Source of the DNA: CAZJFH01 sp964545205
Lineage (GTDB): Bacteria > Pseudomonadota > Alphaproteobacteria > Rhodospirillales > Magnetospirillaceae
Reading direction: 5' to 3'
Length of the DNA stretch: 56,197 bases
Assembly: GCA_964545205.1 (NCBI GenBank)
Contig: CAZJFH010000028.1
Coordinates: 1 to 56,197, forward strand
Both the position numbers and the translations under genes were made by a program. A model generated the notes under the pieces. The model searched no databases, was not told where the DNA came from, and worked only from the letters and a program-made list of their open reading frames with translations. Positions within the stretch are counted from its first letter, which is position 1, and the number at the start of each line of letters is the position of its first letter. Below, in pieces: positions 7,282-15,720 of this stretch.

Positions 7282-8676
7282 ATGGCTGCGCCCAAGCGCA
7301 TATTCGTGGAAGACAGGACCGGCGACGGGCCGGTACTCGCGGTTTTGCCCGAAACCGTGAGGGCCAAGCTGCGCCCGCTCGCCAACAAGCGCCAGTCGAG
7401 CAAGGAGAAACGGCTGTTGCGCGTCGGGCGCCGCATCTACCCGGCGCTGCAGAACATGGAATCGCTGGCGATCGGCGAGAGCCAGCGGCTGCTGGTCGAC
7501 AAGAACTTCGACGCCTGCTGCCGCGATTCGCGCTGCATCGAGCGGGCGCTGACCCTGTTCGAGGTCGCCTGGCAGACCGGCCTGACCGAACTGCTGCCCA
7601 CGGCCAAGGGCAATCCCCTGTCCTGGGGCAACACGCGCTCGCCGCTGGGCGCCTGCGGCCTCAGCGTCGGCCAGGCGCAGCAGTTCTTTCTGAAAATGGC
7701 GGTGAAGCTGATCTTCAAGAAGGACCCGCAGGCCTTCGAGCAGTTGCAGGGCTTCATCGACGAGCGGACCTCGCTGCCGCGCATGCGCCTTCTCGCCGGC
7801 ATCGACGCCCTGGTGCTTTCCGAGCTGCGCACCGGCTGGGGCCGGCGCTTTCCCGAGCTGCTGACCACCAAGGACGACCACTATGCCGCCGCGATCCGCC
7901 GGCTGAAGCCCTTCCAGGTGCGCTCGATGCGCCAGATCATGGGCCCGGACTTCGTCAAGATCCTCGACTGGCCGGCCGAGATGATCGACGCCGTCGGCGA
8001 AAGCTTCCAGTGCGTCGAGCAGTTCCGCGATCTCGGCGATTTCTTCATCCTGCTGGATACGCCCGAGAAGATGCGCGCGATCGGCCGCTGGGAGCGCCGC
8101 GACATCACCGAGCGCGTCAACGAGGACCGCAAGAAGAAGGGCAAGAAGCCGCTCAAGGGCCGGCGCTGGGAGACCGACATCTCCCAGATCAAGCGCCATC
8201 TCGGCACCACGTTCAGCACCCTGCTCGAACGCGACGCCGGGCTGATCGATCTGTTCGGCGAGATTTTCTCGACCCGGGTGCGGCCGCTCGAGGAGCCGAA
8301 GCGCTCGGAGGCCTCGGAGCAGTTCCTGCTGCTGTCGCGGCGATATCTCGCCTACCTGACGACCGAAATGCTGCAGGGGCTGATGCAGCCGGAAGGTCCC
8401 GGCGGCGAGGAGTTGACCTTCGCCGAGATCATCAACGTCCTCGAAGGGCTGTGGATGAAGAACGGCCTCGGCACGACCTTCTTCGAGAGCACCTTCCAGA
8501 CCGCGGAAGGCGCCGAGGGCGTCAGCGGCATCGCCCGGGACTACATCGACATGAAGCGCCGCGGCTCGGCCAAGCCCGGCACCGACGTCGCGGCGCTGAT
8601 CAGGGATTCCGACCTGTTCGACCGTCACCTCGTGCCGCTTATGCGAAAGAAGAAGCCGAACCCCGCCGGCGGCTGA
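7282..8676 (+). CDS. Conserved hypothetical protein, 464 residues, divergent from liu operon
   Basis: I do not recognise this family. The product is 464 residues with no signal peptide or membrane segments, rich in charged helices; notable are a basic patch RKKKGKKPLKGRRW near residues 284-297, a cysteine pair in CCRDSRC near residue 86, and a basic C-terminus MRKKKPNP. It is read from an ATG preceded by TTAAGGAAACGG, and ends 3 bases from the convergent liuR gene. Codon use matches the host. It shares the 119-bp intergenic region and the LiuR palindrome with the leucine operon, so it may be in the same regulon, but its role is unknown. Confidence 0.8.
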   Translation: MAAPKRIFVEDRTGDGPVLAVLPETVRAKLRPLANKRQSSKEKRLLRVGRRIYPALQNMESLAIGESQRLLVDKNFDACCRDSRCIERALTLFEVAWQTGLTELLPTAKGNPLSWGNTRSPLGACGLSVGQAQQFFLKMAVKLIFKKDPQAFEQLQGFIDERTSLPRMRLLAGIDALVLSELRTGWGRRFPELLTTKDDHYAAAIRRLKPFQVRSMRQIMGPDFVKILDWPAEMIDAVGESFQCVEQFRDLGDFFILLDTPEKMRAIGRWERRDITERVNEDRKKKGKKPLKGRRWETDISQIKRHLGTTFSTLLERDAGLIDLFGEIFSTRVRPLEEPKRSEASEQFLLLSRRYLAYLTTEMLQGLMQPEGPGGEELTFAEIINVLEGLWMKNGLGTTFFESTFQTAEGAEGVSGIARDYIDMKRRGSAKPGTDVAALIRDSDLFDRHLVPLMRKKKPNPAGG

Positions 8677-8679
8677 CGC

Positions 8680-9063
8680 CTATCCGCGCGCCTTCTGCTG
8701 CGCCAGGATGCTGCGGCACTGGTCCTCGATGACGTCGAGTTCGTCCAGAATCGCCGCGATGTCCTCCTGCTGCTGGCGCAGGGCGGTGCGGCGCTCGTGG
8801 ACCTTGACCAGGAAGTGCTGAAGCTGCGCCTCCTCGCCCGGCGCGTCGTACATGTCGATGATTTCCTTGATCTCGCCCAGCGAGAAGCCCAGCCGCTTGC
8901 CGCGAATGATCAGCCGCAGACGCGTCCGGTCGCGGGCGCCGTAGATGCGCCGCTGGCCCTCGCGCCGCGGCGCGATCAGGCCGGCATCCTCGTAGAAACG
9001 GATCGCCCGCGGCGTCAGGTCGAATTCCGCGGCGAGATCGCTGATGGACCAGGTCTGCGACAT
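8680..9063 (-). CDS. liuR: MerR family regulator, LiuR type
   Basis: 127-residue MerR regulator. The N-terminal winged helix reads WSISDLAAEFDLTPRAIRFYEDAGLI with the usual R-R-Y-like wing GQRRIYGARDRTRL, followed by IIRGKRLGFSLGEIKEIIDMY and a long dimerisation coiled coil (residues about 80-125). No cysteine cluster is present, so it is not a metal sensor. In proteobacteria LiuR of this form controls leucine/isovalerate genes. Linkage to liuA/liuB and a matching operator half 14 bases upstream of its own start support both operon control and autoregulation. The effector is probably a branched acyl-CoA intermediate (inference). Confidence 0.88.
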   Translation of the reverse strand: MSQTWSISDLAAEFDLTPRAIRFYEDAGLIAPRREGQRRIYGARDRTRLRLIIRGKRLGFSLGEIKEIIDMYDAPGEEAQLQHFLVKVHERRTALRQQQEDIAAILDELDVIEDQCRSILAQQKARG

Positions 9064-9076
9064 GGCGCCAGCATAA

Positions 9077-9097
9077 TTGACGTTTACGTAAACGAGA
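9077..9097. promoter_or_regulatory. Second LiuR operator, upstream of liuR
   Basis: TTGACGTTTACGTAAACG at 9077-9094 repeats 18 bases of the operon palindrome. The left arm is identical, while the outer end of the right arm (9095-9097) is changed, giving an imperfect site. It ends 14 bases before the liuR start codon (9063), where it would overlap the promoter, consistent with autoregulation. Confidence 0.8.
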
Positions 9098-9105
9098 AGT
9101 CGAAA

Positions 9106-9960
9106 TCAGCGCCGCCACTCGGCGAGCGTGAAGCCGACCAGCAGCCAGAAACCGCCGACCAGCAGGCCGCCGGCGACGTCGCTGGCGAAGTGCACCGACA
9201 GCAGCACCCGGGAGACGGCGACCAGCGCCACCACCACCAGCGTCCAGTAGGCGACGTCGTAGCGCCGCGCCGGCTGCGGCAGGTCGCGGGCGACGGCGTA
9301 GGCCAGGAAGCCGTACACGGCCAGGGCGCCGCTGGAATGGGCGCTGGGGAAGGACGGTGACAGCGCCGTCGCCGCGGTGACGAAGTCCGGCCGCTGGCGT
9401 TCGAGCACGAACTTGCCGATCCAGGTGGTCGCCTGCGAGCCCAGGATCACCACCCATAGCGGCACCAGCAGCGAGCGCCGGCCCAGGGCCCACAGCAAGC
9501 CGGTGACCGCCAGGCTCACGGCGGTCAGCGCCGCGCTGTCGCCCAGCGTCGTGATCCACAGGAAGACGCGGATCACCGCGCCCTGGCGCATCGGCTCGAA
9601 GATCGAGTCGATCGCCGCGTCGAAGCGCTCCACCTCGGCGGTCTCGCGCAGGTCGGCGACCAGCCCACCGAACAGGGCCGCCATGTAGACCGCCGCCACC
9701 GCGATCAGGGTCAGCGGCAGTCCGCCGAAGCGATGCGGGGTCAGCCGCGCGGCGAGCGCGCCGTAAAGCCGGGGGAAGCGGTCGCGGAAGCGGGCGCGCA
9801 GCGGGTGCTCGCGCGCCCAGTCGCCGAACCGGCGCACCAGCCCTGGCCGGCGCCGCGCCAGCGACAGCAGCGACAGCACCAGGGCGCGGCTCAGCGGCCA
9901 CGCGGCCAGCAGCAGCGCCGCCGCGGCGACGAGGATCAGGACGGCGCCGTCGTTCCCCAT
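9106..9960 (-). CDS. PAP2-family membrane phosphatase
   Basis: 284-residue membrane protein of the phosphatidic acid phosphatase type 2 superfamily. All three active-site motifs are intact: KFVLERQRP (K-x6-RP), FPSAHSSG (PSxH) and SRVLLSVHFASD (SR-x5-H-x3-D). Several hydrophobic segments flank them (near residues 7-30, 80-100, 145-190, 205-275). Likely substrates are undecaprenyl pyrophosphate or phosphatidate. The ATG at 9958-9960 lies 2 bases after the stop of the upstream YdjM-like gene, so the two form an operon; the longer upstream frame is not coding. Confidence 0.88.
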   Translation of the reverse strand: MGNDGAVLILVAAAALLLAAWPLSRALVLSLLSLARRRPGLVRRFGDWAREHPLRARFRDRFPRLYGALAARLTPHRFGGLPLTLIAVAAVYMAALFGGLVADLRETAEVERFDAAIDSIFEPMRQGAVIRVFLWITTLGDSAALTAVSLAVTGLLWALGRRSLLVPLWVVILGSQATTWIGKFVLERQRPDFVTAATALSPSFPSAHSSGALAVYGFLAYAVARDLPQPARRYDVAYWTLVVVALVAVSRVLLSVHFASDVAGGLLVGGFWLLVGFTLAEWRR

Positions 9961-9962
9961 GC

Positions 9963-10847
9963 TCAGCCGAACACCAGCTCCCACAGTGACCCGAAGCCGA
10001 CGGGCGCCGGGCCGCCGAGCGCCCGCACCACGTCGACGCCCAGCAGACGGTAGCGCAGTTCCGGCCCCTGCACCACCGCGACGCGGCCGTCCGCGGTGAC
10101 CTGCCACGACACCCGCCGGCCGGAACCGGTCGCGGTCGCATGCCAGACGATGGGGCCGGACGACAGCACCGACCGGAACCCGACGTGGACCTTGCCTCCA
10201 ATCTCGGCCTCGACGCGGCGTACGAACGGCTGCAGCGGGGTGGGTCGCGCCTGGACCACCGCGACGACGTGGGCCTGCGCGAGCTGGCGCCGCGCCTCGG
10301 TCGCCACCCGCTCGTTGGCGATCCAGCCGAAAGCGGCGTAGCCGAACGCGACCAGCAGCGCCGCCCACGCCAACGCCTGCCCGAGCGCCGGCCGGCGCCT
10401 GACCAGCAGCCCGGCGAGCACCGCCGCGGCGAGCACCGCCGAAAACGCCGGGTCGACGACGGGCATCGCCGGCACCCCGACCTGATCGTCGAGAAACGGC
10501 GCCAGCAGGGCGACGCCGCCCGGCGTCAGGGTATCCAGCAGGACGTGGCTGAGAAGGGCGGCGATGCACAGCCCGACCCAGGCGCCGAGGCCGCCGCTCC
10601 CGGCCAGGCGCGGCCAGCGCCAGCAGGCCCAGCCGAGAACCGCGCCGGCGGTCGCGGCGTAGGGCAGCGAATGCGTCAGCCCGCGGTGGACGATCCACGG
10701 CTCGGCCGCGAACAGCGCCGGCAGCAGATCGAGATCCGGCGATGCGGCGACCACGGCGCCGACGGCCAGCGCACGCCGGCCCAGGCTGCGGCGAAACCCG
10801 GCTTGTCCCAGCGTCGCTCCGAGCGCGGCGTGGGTGAGCGGATCCAT
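9963..10847 (-). CDS. Metal-dependent hydrolase, YdjM/DUF457-like membrane protein
   Basis: 294-residue membrane protein beginning MDPLTHAALGATLGQAGF, the usual N-terminus of YdjM-type (DUF457) predicted metal-dependent hydrolases. ASPDLDLLP and WIVHRGLTHSLPYAA provide Asp/His residues that would bind metal (D-x-D and H-R-G-x-T-H-S). About five hydrophobic segments occupy the first 180 residues and a soluble beta-rich C-terminal part follows. Co-transcribed with the PAP2 phosphatase; the pairing suggests a membrane-lipid function, though no substrate is known. Confidence 0.82.
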   Translation of the reverse strand: MDPLTHAALGATLGQAGFRRSLGRRALAVGAVVAASPDLDLLPALFAAEPWIVHRGLTHSLPYAATAGAVLGWACWRWPRLAGSGGLGAWVGLCIAALLSHVLLDTLTPGGVALLAPFLDDQVGVPAMPVVDPAFSAVLAAAVLAGLLVRRRPALGQALAWAALLVAFGYAAFGWIANERVATEARRQLAQAHVVAVVQARPTPLQPFVRRVEAEIGGKVHVGFRSVLSSGPIVWHATATGSGRRVSWQVTADGRVAVVQGPELRYRLLGVDVVRALGGPAPVGFGSLWELVFG

Positions 10848-10923
10848 CGGGGGATACCTCTGTGATAACCTACGGAACGCACCAGATTATGGGGGCGAGA
10901 CGAAGCATTTCGAGGCTGGACGA

Positions 10924-11304
10924 ATGACCGAACGCGAACGTCTGGAGCGCCTGACCTGGTGGCTGGACCAGCGTTTCCGAATCCCCGGGACCAACCGCAG
11001 GATCGGTCTCGACGGCCTGGTGGGGCTGGTGCCGGGCATCGGCGACACCGCCACGACGGCGATCGCGCTCTACGTCGTCTACCGCGCCTGGCAGATGGGC
11101 GCGCCGGGCCCCGTGCTCGGCCGCATGGCGGCCAATGTCGGCATCGACTACGTCGTCGGCTCGATCCCGGTGCTCGGCGACCTGTTCGACTTTGCGTTCA
11201 AGGCCAACAGCCGCAACATGGCGCTGCTGCGCGACTGGCTCGACAGCCAGGAAGGCTTCGCCTTCGACGAGTTCGAGTATTCCCGCGACCGGTGGAAGGC
11301 CTGA
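10924..11304 (+). CDS. DUF4112 domain-containing protein
   Basis: 126-residue protein matching DUF4112, a small family with two hydrophobic helices. DQRFRIPGTNRRIGLDGLVGLVPGIGDTATTA and GSIPVLGDLFDFAFKANSRN are characteristic repeats of the P-G-x-G-D / P-x-x-G-D motif. I use the ATG at 10924 because it begins MTERERLERL, directly before the conserved domain; an in-frame start 90 bases upstream would add a poor, unconserved leader. The stop overlaps the next start by one base (TGATG). Function unknown, probably membrane-associated. Confidence 0.88.
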   Translation: MTERERLERLTWWLDQRFRIPGTNRRIGLDGLVGLVPGIGDTATTAIALYVVYRAWQMGAPGPVLGRMAANVGIDYVVGSIPVLGDLFDFAFKANSRNMALLRDWLDSQEGFAFDEFEYSRDRWKA

Positions 11305-11858
11305 TGGAGTTCTTCGAATACCCCCTGCTGCACTACCCCGACCTGATGCTGGCGCTGCTGCGCGAAGGCGAGCGCGGCGAGGCCGGCCTGAACGACGCGC
11401 TCGGCCGCCTGGAGGCCGAGTTGTCGCGCGCCGACGAGAAGCCGCCCGTCAGCCGCGAAGAGGCGCTGGCCCGATTGGGCGTCGCGCGGCAGCGGCTGGT
11501 CGAGGCCGGGCTGCTCGACGACCGCGGCGAAGGCCGCTACGCCATCACCGAACGCGGCCGCAAGGCGCTGGCCGAGCATCCCGACGGCATCGACGACACC
11601 GTGCTGATGGGCTACGAGGAATTCCGCGCCGCCGTCAGCCGCCGCGCCGCCCACGACGAGCCCGAGGACGCCGCCGGCACCGCCTTCCGCCAGGGCTATT
11701 CGGCGTTCCTGGCGGCGCAGCCGCATGCCGCCAACCCGCACCGCGAGGACACGGCGGCGCATAACGGCTGGGAAAACGGCTGGTTCGCCGGCCGCGACGA
11801 GGCCCGCGCCCATCCGACGCCGGAAGAGAAATACGGCGGCCGCACCGGGCCGGTGTAG
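11304..11858 (+). CDS. Winged-helix protein with RMF-like C-terminal segment
   Basis: 184-residue protein coupled to the DUF4112 gene through a TGATG overlap. Residues about 5-120 read like a winged helix similar to the N-terminal domain of Mrr-type proteins (ARLGVARQRLVEAGLLDD, then GRYAITERGRKALAEHP). Residues about 130-172 resemble ribosome modulation factor: AFRQGYSAFLA, then NP, then NGWENGWFAGRDEARA, matching the RMF/CrpP pattern GY-x-A...NPY...W-x-x-GW. I know no experimental example of this combination. It could be a nucleic-acid-binding regulator associated with ribosome hibernation or stress, but that is inference. Confidence 0.75.
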   Translation: MEFFEYPLLHYPDLMLALLREGERGEAGLNDALGRLEAELSRADEKPPVSREEALARLGVARQRLVEAGLLDDRGEGRYAITERGRKALAEHPDGIDDTVLMGYEEFRAAVSRRAAHDEPEDAAGTAFRQGYSAFLAAQPHAANPHREDTAAHNGWENGWFAGRDEARAHPTPEEKYGGRTGPV

Positions 11859-13136
11859 TTAGTCCCGGTTCCGCCGCGGCTCGGGCACGGTCAGCATCAA
11901 GAGCAGGCCGGCGAGGAAGAACGCCATGACGGTCGACAGCCCGAGGCGCTGGCTGTCGGAGACCGCCGTCACGGCGCTGACCAGCAGCGGCCCGACGAAG
12001 GCGGTCGCCTTGCCCGACAGCGCCATCAGGCCGAAGAACTCGGCGTCGCGCTCGGGCGGCGCCAGGCGCGCCATCAGCGAGCGGCTGGCCGCCTGGGCCG
12101 GGCCGACGAAGATGCCGAGCGCGCTGCCGGCGATCCAGAACGTGGTGCGGTCCTCGGCCAGCAGCACCGCCGTGCCGGTGGCCAGCAGCCCGACCAGGGC
12201 CGCGATGATCGTGGTGCGCGAGCCGAGGGCGTCGTCGACCCAGCCGAAGCCGAAGGCGCCCAGCCCGGCGGTGACGTTGAGCGCGATGCCGAAGGCGATC
12301 ACCTCTTCCAGGGTCATGTCGAACACCCCGGCGGCGTAGATGCCGCCGAAGGCGAACACCGTCGCCAGCCCGTCGGCGTAGAGCATGTGCGCGACCAGGA
12401 AGCGCGCGACGGCGCCGAAGCCGGCGAGTTCGCGCAAGGTATGGCCGATCCGGCGGATCGCCGCCATCGCGTCGCCGGCCGGCAGGCCGCTGGCCCGGCC
12501 CTGCTCGCGGGTGAAGGCGACCAGCGGCCAGCCGAAGGCGATCAGCCACAGGCCGACCAGCGGCCCGACGATACGCACGTGCTCGGCCGCGTCGGTGTCG
12601 AGCGCCAGCCACGGCCGGTCGGCCTGCACGAAGGCCTGCAACGCCAGCACCAGGGCCGACAACCCGCCGAAATAGCCCAGCCCCCAGCCCCAGCCGGACA
12701 GCCGCCCGAGCCGGTCCTGTCCGACGATCGACGGCAGCATGGCGTTGTAGAAGATGTTGCCGAATTCGAAGCCGAGATTGGCGACCACCACCCAGGCCAG
12801 CGCCCAGGCCACCGTCTCGGCGCTCGGCGTCGCGAACCACAGCATTCCCGACCCGACGGCGCACAGCACGCCGAAGCCGATCAGCCACGGCTTGCGCCGG
12901 CCGACGGAATCGGCGACGGCGCCCAGGATCGGGCCGAGCACGGCGATCACGATGCCGCTGGCGCCGATGGCAAGCCCCCACAGCTCCTGGCCGCGCGTCT
13001 CGTCGCCGACGATCGCGGCGCCGAAATAGGCCGGGAACACGAAGGTGACGATCAGGGTGGTGAAGGGCGAGTTGGCCCAGTCGTAAAGCGCCCACGAGGC
13101 TTGGCCGCGGCGGTCCGACGTCACCTTAGCGCTCAT
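11859..13136 (-). CDS. MFS transporter, UMF1 (Atg22-like) family
   Basis: 425-residue inner-membrane transporter with about 12 hydrophobic segments. The N-terminal SWALYDWANSPFTTLIVTFV is the hallmark of the UMF1/Atg22-like family; the MFS motif appears as GAVADSVGRRKPWLIGFG. The ATG at 13134-13136 follows CAGGAGGATCGA, a strong ribosome-binding site, and removes a 36-residue unlikely leader. The gene is convergent with, and abuts, the winged-helix gene. Substrate unknown; yeast Atg22 exports amino acids from vacuoles, but bacterial members are uncharacterised. Confidence 0.88.
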   Translation of the reverse strand: MSAKVTSDRRGQASWALYDWANSPFTTLIVTFVFPAYFGAAIVGDETRGQELWGLAIGASGIVIAVLGPILGAVADSVGRRKPWLIGFGVLCAVGSGMLWFATPSAETVAWALAWVVVANLGFEFGNIFYNAMLPSIVGQDRLGRLSGWGWGLGYFGGLSALVLALQAFVQADRPWLALDTDAAEHVRIVGPLVGLWLIAFGWPLVAFTREQGRASGLPAGDAMAAIRRIGHTLRELAGFGAVARFLVAHMLYADGLATVFAFGGIYAAGVFDMTLEEVIAFGIALNVTAGLGAFGFGWVDDALGSRTTIIAALVGLLATGTAVLLAEDRTTFWIAGSALGIFVGPAQAASRSLMARLAPPERDAEFFGLMALSGKATAFVGPLLVSAVTAVSDSQRLGLSTVMAFFLAGLLLMLTVPEPRRNRD

Positions 13137-13262
13137 TCGATCCTCCTGGACGAACCGCGGGATTGATAGCATGTGAGGGCGGCTAAGGCGATGGGCGAGG
13201 GTTGAGCGCATCGGTGTCAGCAGCCACATCTTCCATGTCGCCAAACGTCAACGGACGGGCTG

Positions 13263-14357
13263 ATGAGCAAGGTCCTGATTCTCGGTGCCGGCAAGATCGG
13301 CATCGCCATCGCCGAAATGCTGGCGGCCGAAGCCGACTACGCCGTGACCCTGGCCGACAACGATCCCAAGGGCCTGGCGGCGCGGGCGCCGGAGCGCGTG
13401 CGGCGCACCGAACTCGACGTCGGCGACCCGTTCGCGCTGGCGACCCTGCTCGACGGCCACGACGTCGCGGTCAGCGCCCTGCCCTATTTCCTGAACGTCC
13501 TGGTCGCCGAGGCCTGCGCCAAGCTCGGCGTGCACTATTTCGACCTGACCGAGGACGTCGCCACCGCCCGGCGCATCCACAAGCTGGCCGAGACCGCCGC
13601 CAACGTCTTCGTGCCGCAATGCGGCCTGGCGCCGGGCTTCGTCGACATCGCGGCGATGGACCTGGTCAACCGCTTCGACGAGCCGCACGACGTCCGGCTG
13701 CGCGTCGGCGCCCTGCCCCAGTTCCCCGACAACGCGCTGAAATACAACCTGACCTGGAGCGTCGACGGGCTGATCAACGAGTACTGCAATCCGTGCGAGG
13801 CGATCGTCGAGGGCCGCTTCATGGAGGTGCCGCCGCTGGAGGGGCTCGAGGACTTCGTGCTCGACGGCGTGCGCTACGAGGCGTTCGCGACCTCGGGCGG
13901 GGTCGGCAGCCTGTGCGAGACCCTGGCCGGGCGGGTGCGCAACCTCAACTACAAGACCGTGCGCTATCCCGGCCACCGCGACCGCATCTCGATGCTGGCG
14001 CGCGACCTGCGCCTGTGCCAGCGCCGCGAGATGTTCAAGGACGTCATCGAGCACGCCGTGCCGATCACCCGCCAGGACGTGGTGCTGATCTTCGTCACCG
14101 TCACCGGGCTGCGCGACGGCCTGCTGACCCAGGAATCGCTGGTGCGCAAGATCTACGGCGACGGCAGCCGCCACGGCTGGTCGGCGATCCAGAAGACGAC
14201 GGCGGCGGCGGCCTGCGTGATGGTCGACCTGCACCGCGCCGGCAAGCTGCCCGGCCGCGGCTTCGTGCGCCAGGAGCAGGCGCGGCTAGACGACTTCCTG
14301 GCCAACCGCTTCGCGGGCCCCTATCTCGGCGGCAACGGCGTCGGCGGCAACGGGTAG
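13263..14357 (+). CDS. Saccharopine dehydrogenase family protein
   Basis: 364-residue NAD(P)-dependent oxidoreductase of the saccharopine dehydrogenase / lysine-dehydrogenase group. The Rossmann fingerprint is VLILGAGKIGIAIAEML at the N-terminus; VPQCGLAPGFVDIAAMDLV and GGVGSLCETLAGRV are family motifs. It probably acts in lysine catabolism, converting saccharopine (or lysine) toward 2-aminoadipate semialdehyde, because an ALDH7-type semialdehyde dehydrogenase gene lies at 17836. No lysine-ketoglutarate reductase gene is in the window. Its last 101 bases lie inside the 207-bp repeat and are duplicated at 16358-16458. The reading frame is intact. Confidence 0.85.
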   Translation: MSKVLILGAGKIGIAIAEMLAAEADYAVTLADNDPKGLAARAPERVRRTELDVGDPFALATLLDGHDVAVSALPYFLNVLVAEACAKLGVHYFDLTEDVATARRIHKLAETAANVFVPQCGLAPGFVDIAAMDLVNRFDEPHDVRLRVGALPQFPDNALKYNLTWSVDGLINEYCNPCEAIVEGRFMEVPPLEGLEDFVLDGVRYEAFATSGGVGSLCETLAGRVRNLNYKTVRYPGHRDRISMLARDLRLCQRREMFKDVIEHAVPITRQDVVLIFVTVTGLRDGLLTQESLVRKIYGDGSRHGWSAIQKTTAAAACVMVDLHRAGKLPGRGFVRQEQARLDDFLANRFAGPYLGGNGVGGNG

Positions 14358-14463
14358 GCTGACCGCGAACACCGAGCCGCGTCCGAGCCAGGAGCGCACC
14401 GAGATCTCGTGGCCGAGCAGGCGGCCCAGGCGCTCGACCAGCGCCAGCCCGAGCCCGAGGCCG
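14257..14463. repeat. 207-bp direct repeat, left copy
   Basis: Identical at every base I compared to 16358-16564, offset 2,101 bp. It starts at GCGGCTTCGTGCG and ends at GAGCCCGAGGCCG; bases on either side (C/G before, A/T after) differ. It contains the end of the saccharopine dehydrogenase gene (stop at 14357) and, on the other strand, a copy of the last 178 bases of the sensor-kinase gene. The unique interval between the copies is the low-GC DUF262/HEPN cassette. Confidence 0.98.
14286..14463 (-). pseudogene. Duplicated 3' end of the sensor histidine kinase gene
   Basis: This minus-strand stretch encodes the same C-terminus as the kinase at 16387-17733, from GLGLGLALVERLGRLLGHE to the stop, but is cut off from the rest of the kinase by the cassette. 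It is a remnant created by the 207-bp duplication and has no function as a kinase. Confidence 0.9.
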
Positions 14464-14481
14464 ACCGCGCGGGAAACAATC

Positions 14482-15720
14482 ATGACAGGTCAGGCTGCTG
14501 CTAACCGGAACGCTGGCGGGATGCCGGATGACGCCACAGTTCTGAAGACCCTTGCGCAAATAGAGGCTGCACGCGCAAAATGGGTGCGCACCCAGCTTGC
14601 ACTCGCCAAAGGATACCTGATGCTCAGGGAAGAAATTGAGGCCGCAAAGAGGTCCGTAAACACCGATACTGTCCAGATCACTCTTGGCGAGGTCTCCCAC
14701 ATGTATGCCGAGCACGAGCTCAACATACTTCCCGAATTTCAGAGACTTTTCCGGTGGTCTTTAGACAGGAAGTCCAATTTCATCGAATCAATACTTATTG
14801 GGATTCCAATTCCGCCCGTTTTCGTATTCGAGGACAGCGACGGCCGCTGGGAGTTGATAGATGGACTGCAACGAATATCAACAGTGCTAGAATTCATGGG
14901 TGTACTACGTGATCCAGATTCCGGAGAACCAAAACGTTCTGTCTTGGTGCACACCAAATATCTTCCATCTTTGCAGGGCGTTACGTGGCAAGCTGGGAAC
15001 GACGACGAGCATTCACTGGACAAGTCGTTACAGCTTTTTTTACGTCGCTCCAGAATTGACTTCCAGATACTAAAGCATCCAAGTGATCCAAAGACAAAGT
15101 TCGATTTGTTCCAGCGGTTGAACAGAGGCGGCGCCTACGCGACCGAACAAGAAGTAAGGACTTGTTCAATGGTCCTTGCGGACCCTGAGTTCACCAGGCG
15201 CGTGCGAAGATTCGCGGAAGAAGAAGAATTTAATAGAATGTTTCGAATTAGTGAAGAGCAGCGCAAATCTCAGAAGGATATAGAATACATTGTTAGAATG
15301 GTTGTCCATACAGAAATAGACTATGAAAAAGGTCGGGACGTACAGGAGTTTTTCAGCCATGGAATTTTGAGCGTTATATCCAACAAACACCAGTATGATT
15401 CCCTAGAAACGGTGTCATGGGTGATCAAGACCCTGCATAGGATATTGGGGCCTGATGCTCTCATCCCGCCAGAGGAAAGAGCTGACGGAATATCTGCTCG
15501 GTTTTCGCTTCGCGCACTGGAAGGAATAGCCGTCGGCATTGCCAGGAACCGGCACGCAATTCAGCAGATGGACGATCCAGACACCTTCATCCGTGAACGG
15601 GTCGAGCAATTCTGGCAGAGGCAAGAAGTAGTCGATATGAGCGCCACAGGACTCCGCGGAACAGTTCGAATTCAGCGTAGTGTACCCTTCGGACAGTCTT
15701 GGTTCGAACCCGATGCCTGA
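14482..15720 (+). CDS. DUF262 domain protein of the repeat-flanked cassette
   Basis: 412-residue protein with an N-terminal DUF262 (ParB/Srx-fold) domain. Visible motifs: LPEFQRLFRWSLDRKSNFIE near residues 83-102, LIDGLQRISTV near 125-135 (the family DGQQR nucleotide-binding motif, here DGLQR) and FQRLNRGG near 210-217. DUF262 occurs in type IV restriction enzymes (GmrS, BrxU) and in many uncharacterised defence-like proteins, where it is linked to NTP-dependent activity. No HNH domain (DUF1524) is seen in its C-terminus, so it is probably not a nuclease alone. Base composition is strongly AT-rich (two hand-counted 60-base lines gave 35% and 40% GC). It starts 18 bases after the left repeat with a weak ribosome-binding site and overlaps the HEPN gene by 8 bases. 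Confidence 0.88.
   Translation: MTGQAAANRNAGGMPDDATVLKTLAQIEAARAKWVRTQLALAKGYLMLREEIEAAKRSVNTDTVQITLGEVSHMYAEHELNILPEFQRLFRWSLDRKSNFIESILIGIPIPPVFVFEDSDGRWELIDGLQRISTVLEFMGVLRDPDSGEPKRSVLVHTKYLPSLQGVTWQAGNDDEHSLDKSLQLFLRRSRIDFQILKHPSDPKTKFDLFQRLNRGGAYATEQEVRTCSMVLADPEFTRRVRRFAEEEEFNRMFRISEEQRKSQKDIEYIVRMVVHTEIDYEKGRDVQEFFSHGILSVISNKHQYDSLETVSWVIKTLHRILGPDALIPPEERADGISARFSLRALEGIAVGIARNRHAIQQMDDPDTFIRERVEQFWQRQEVVDMSATGLRGTVRIQRSVPFGQSWFEPDA

Noticed and set aside
5061..7436. Minus-strand frame of 791 codons across the liu genes
   Set aside because: Only its last 146 codons match a thioesterase; the rest is the wrong frame of the isovaleryl-CoA dehydrogenase and PaaI genes.
14101..14715. Minus-strand frame of about 200 codons crossing the left 207-bp repeat
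   Set aside because: It is rich in Arg/Pro/Ala, runs antisense to the dehydrogenase and DUF262 genes, and a near-identical peptide recurs at the right repeat only because the DNA is duplicated.
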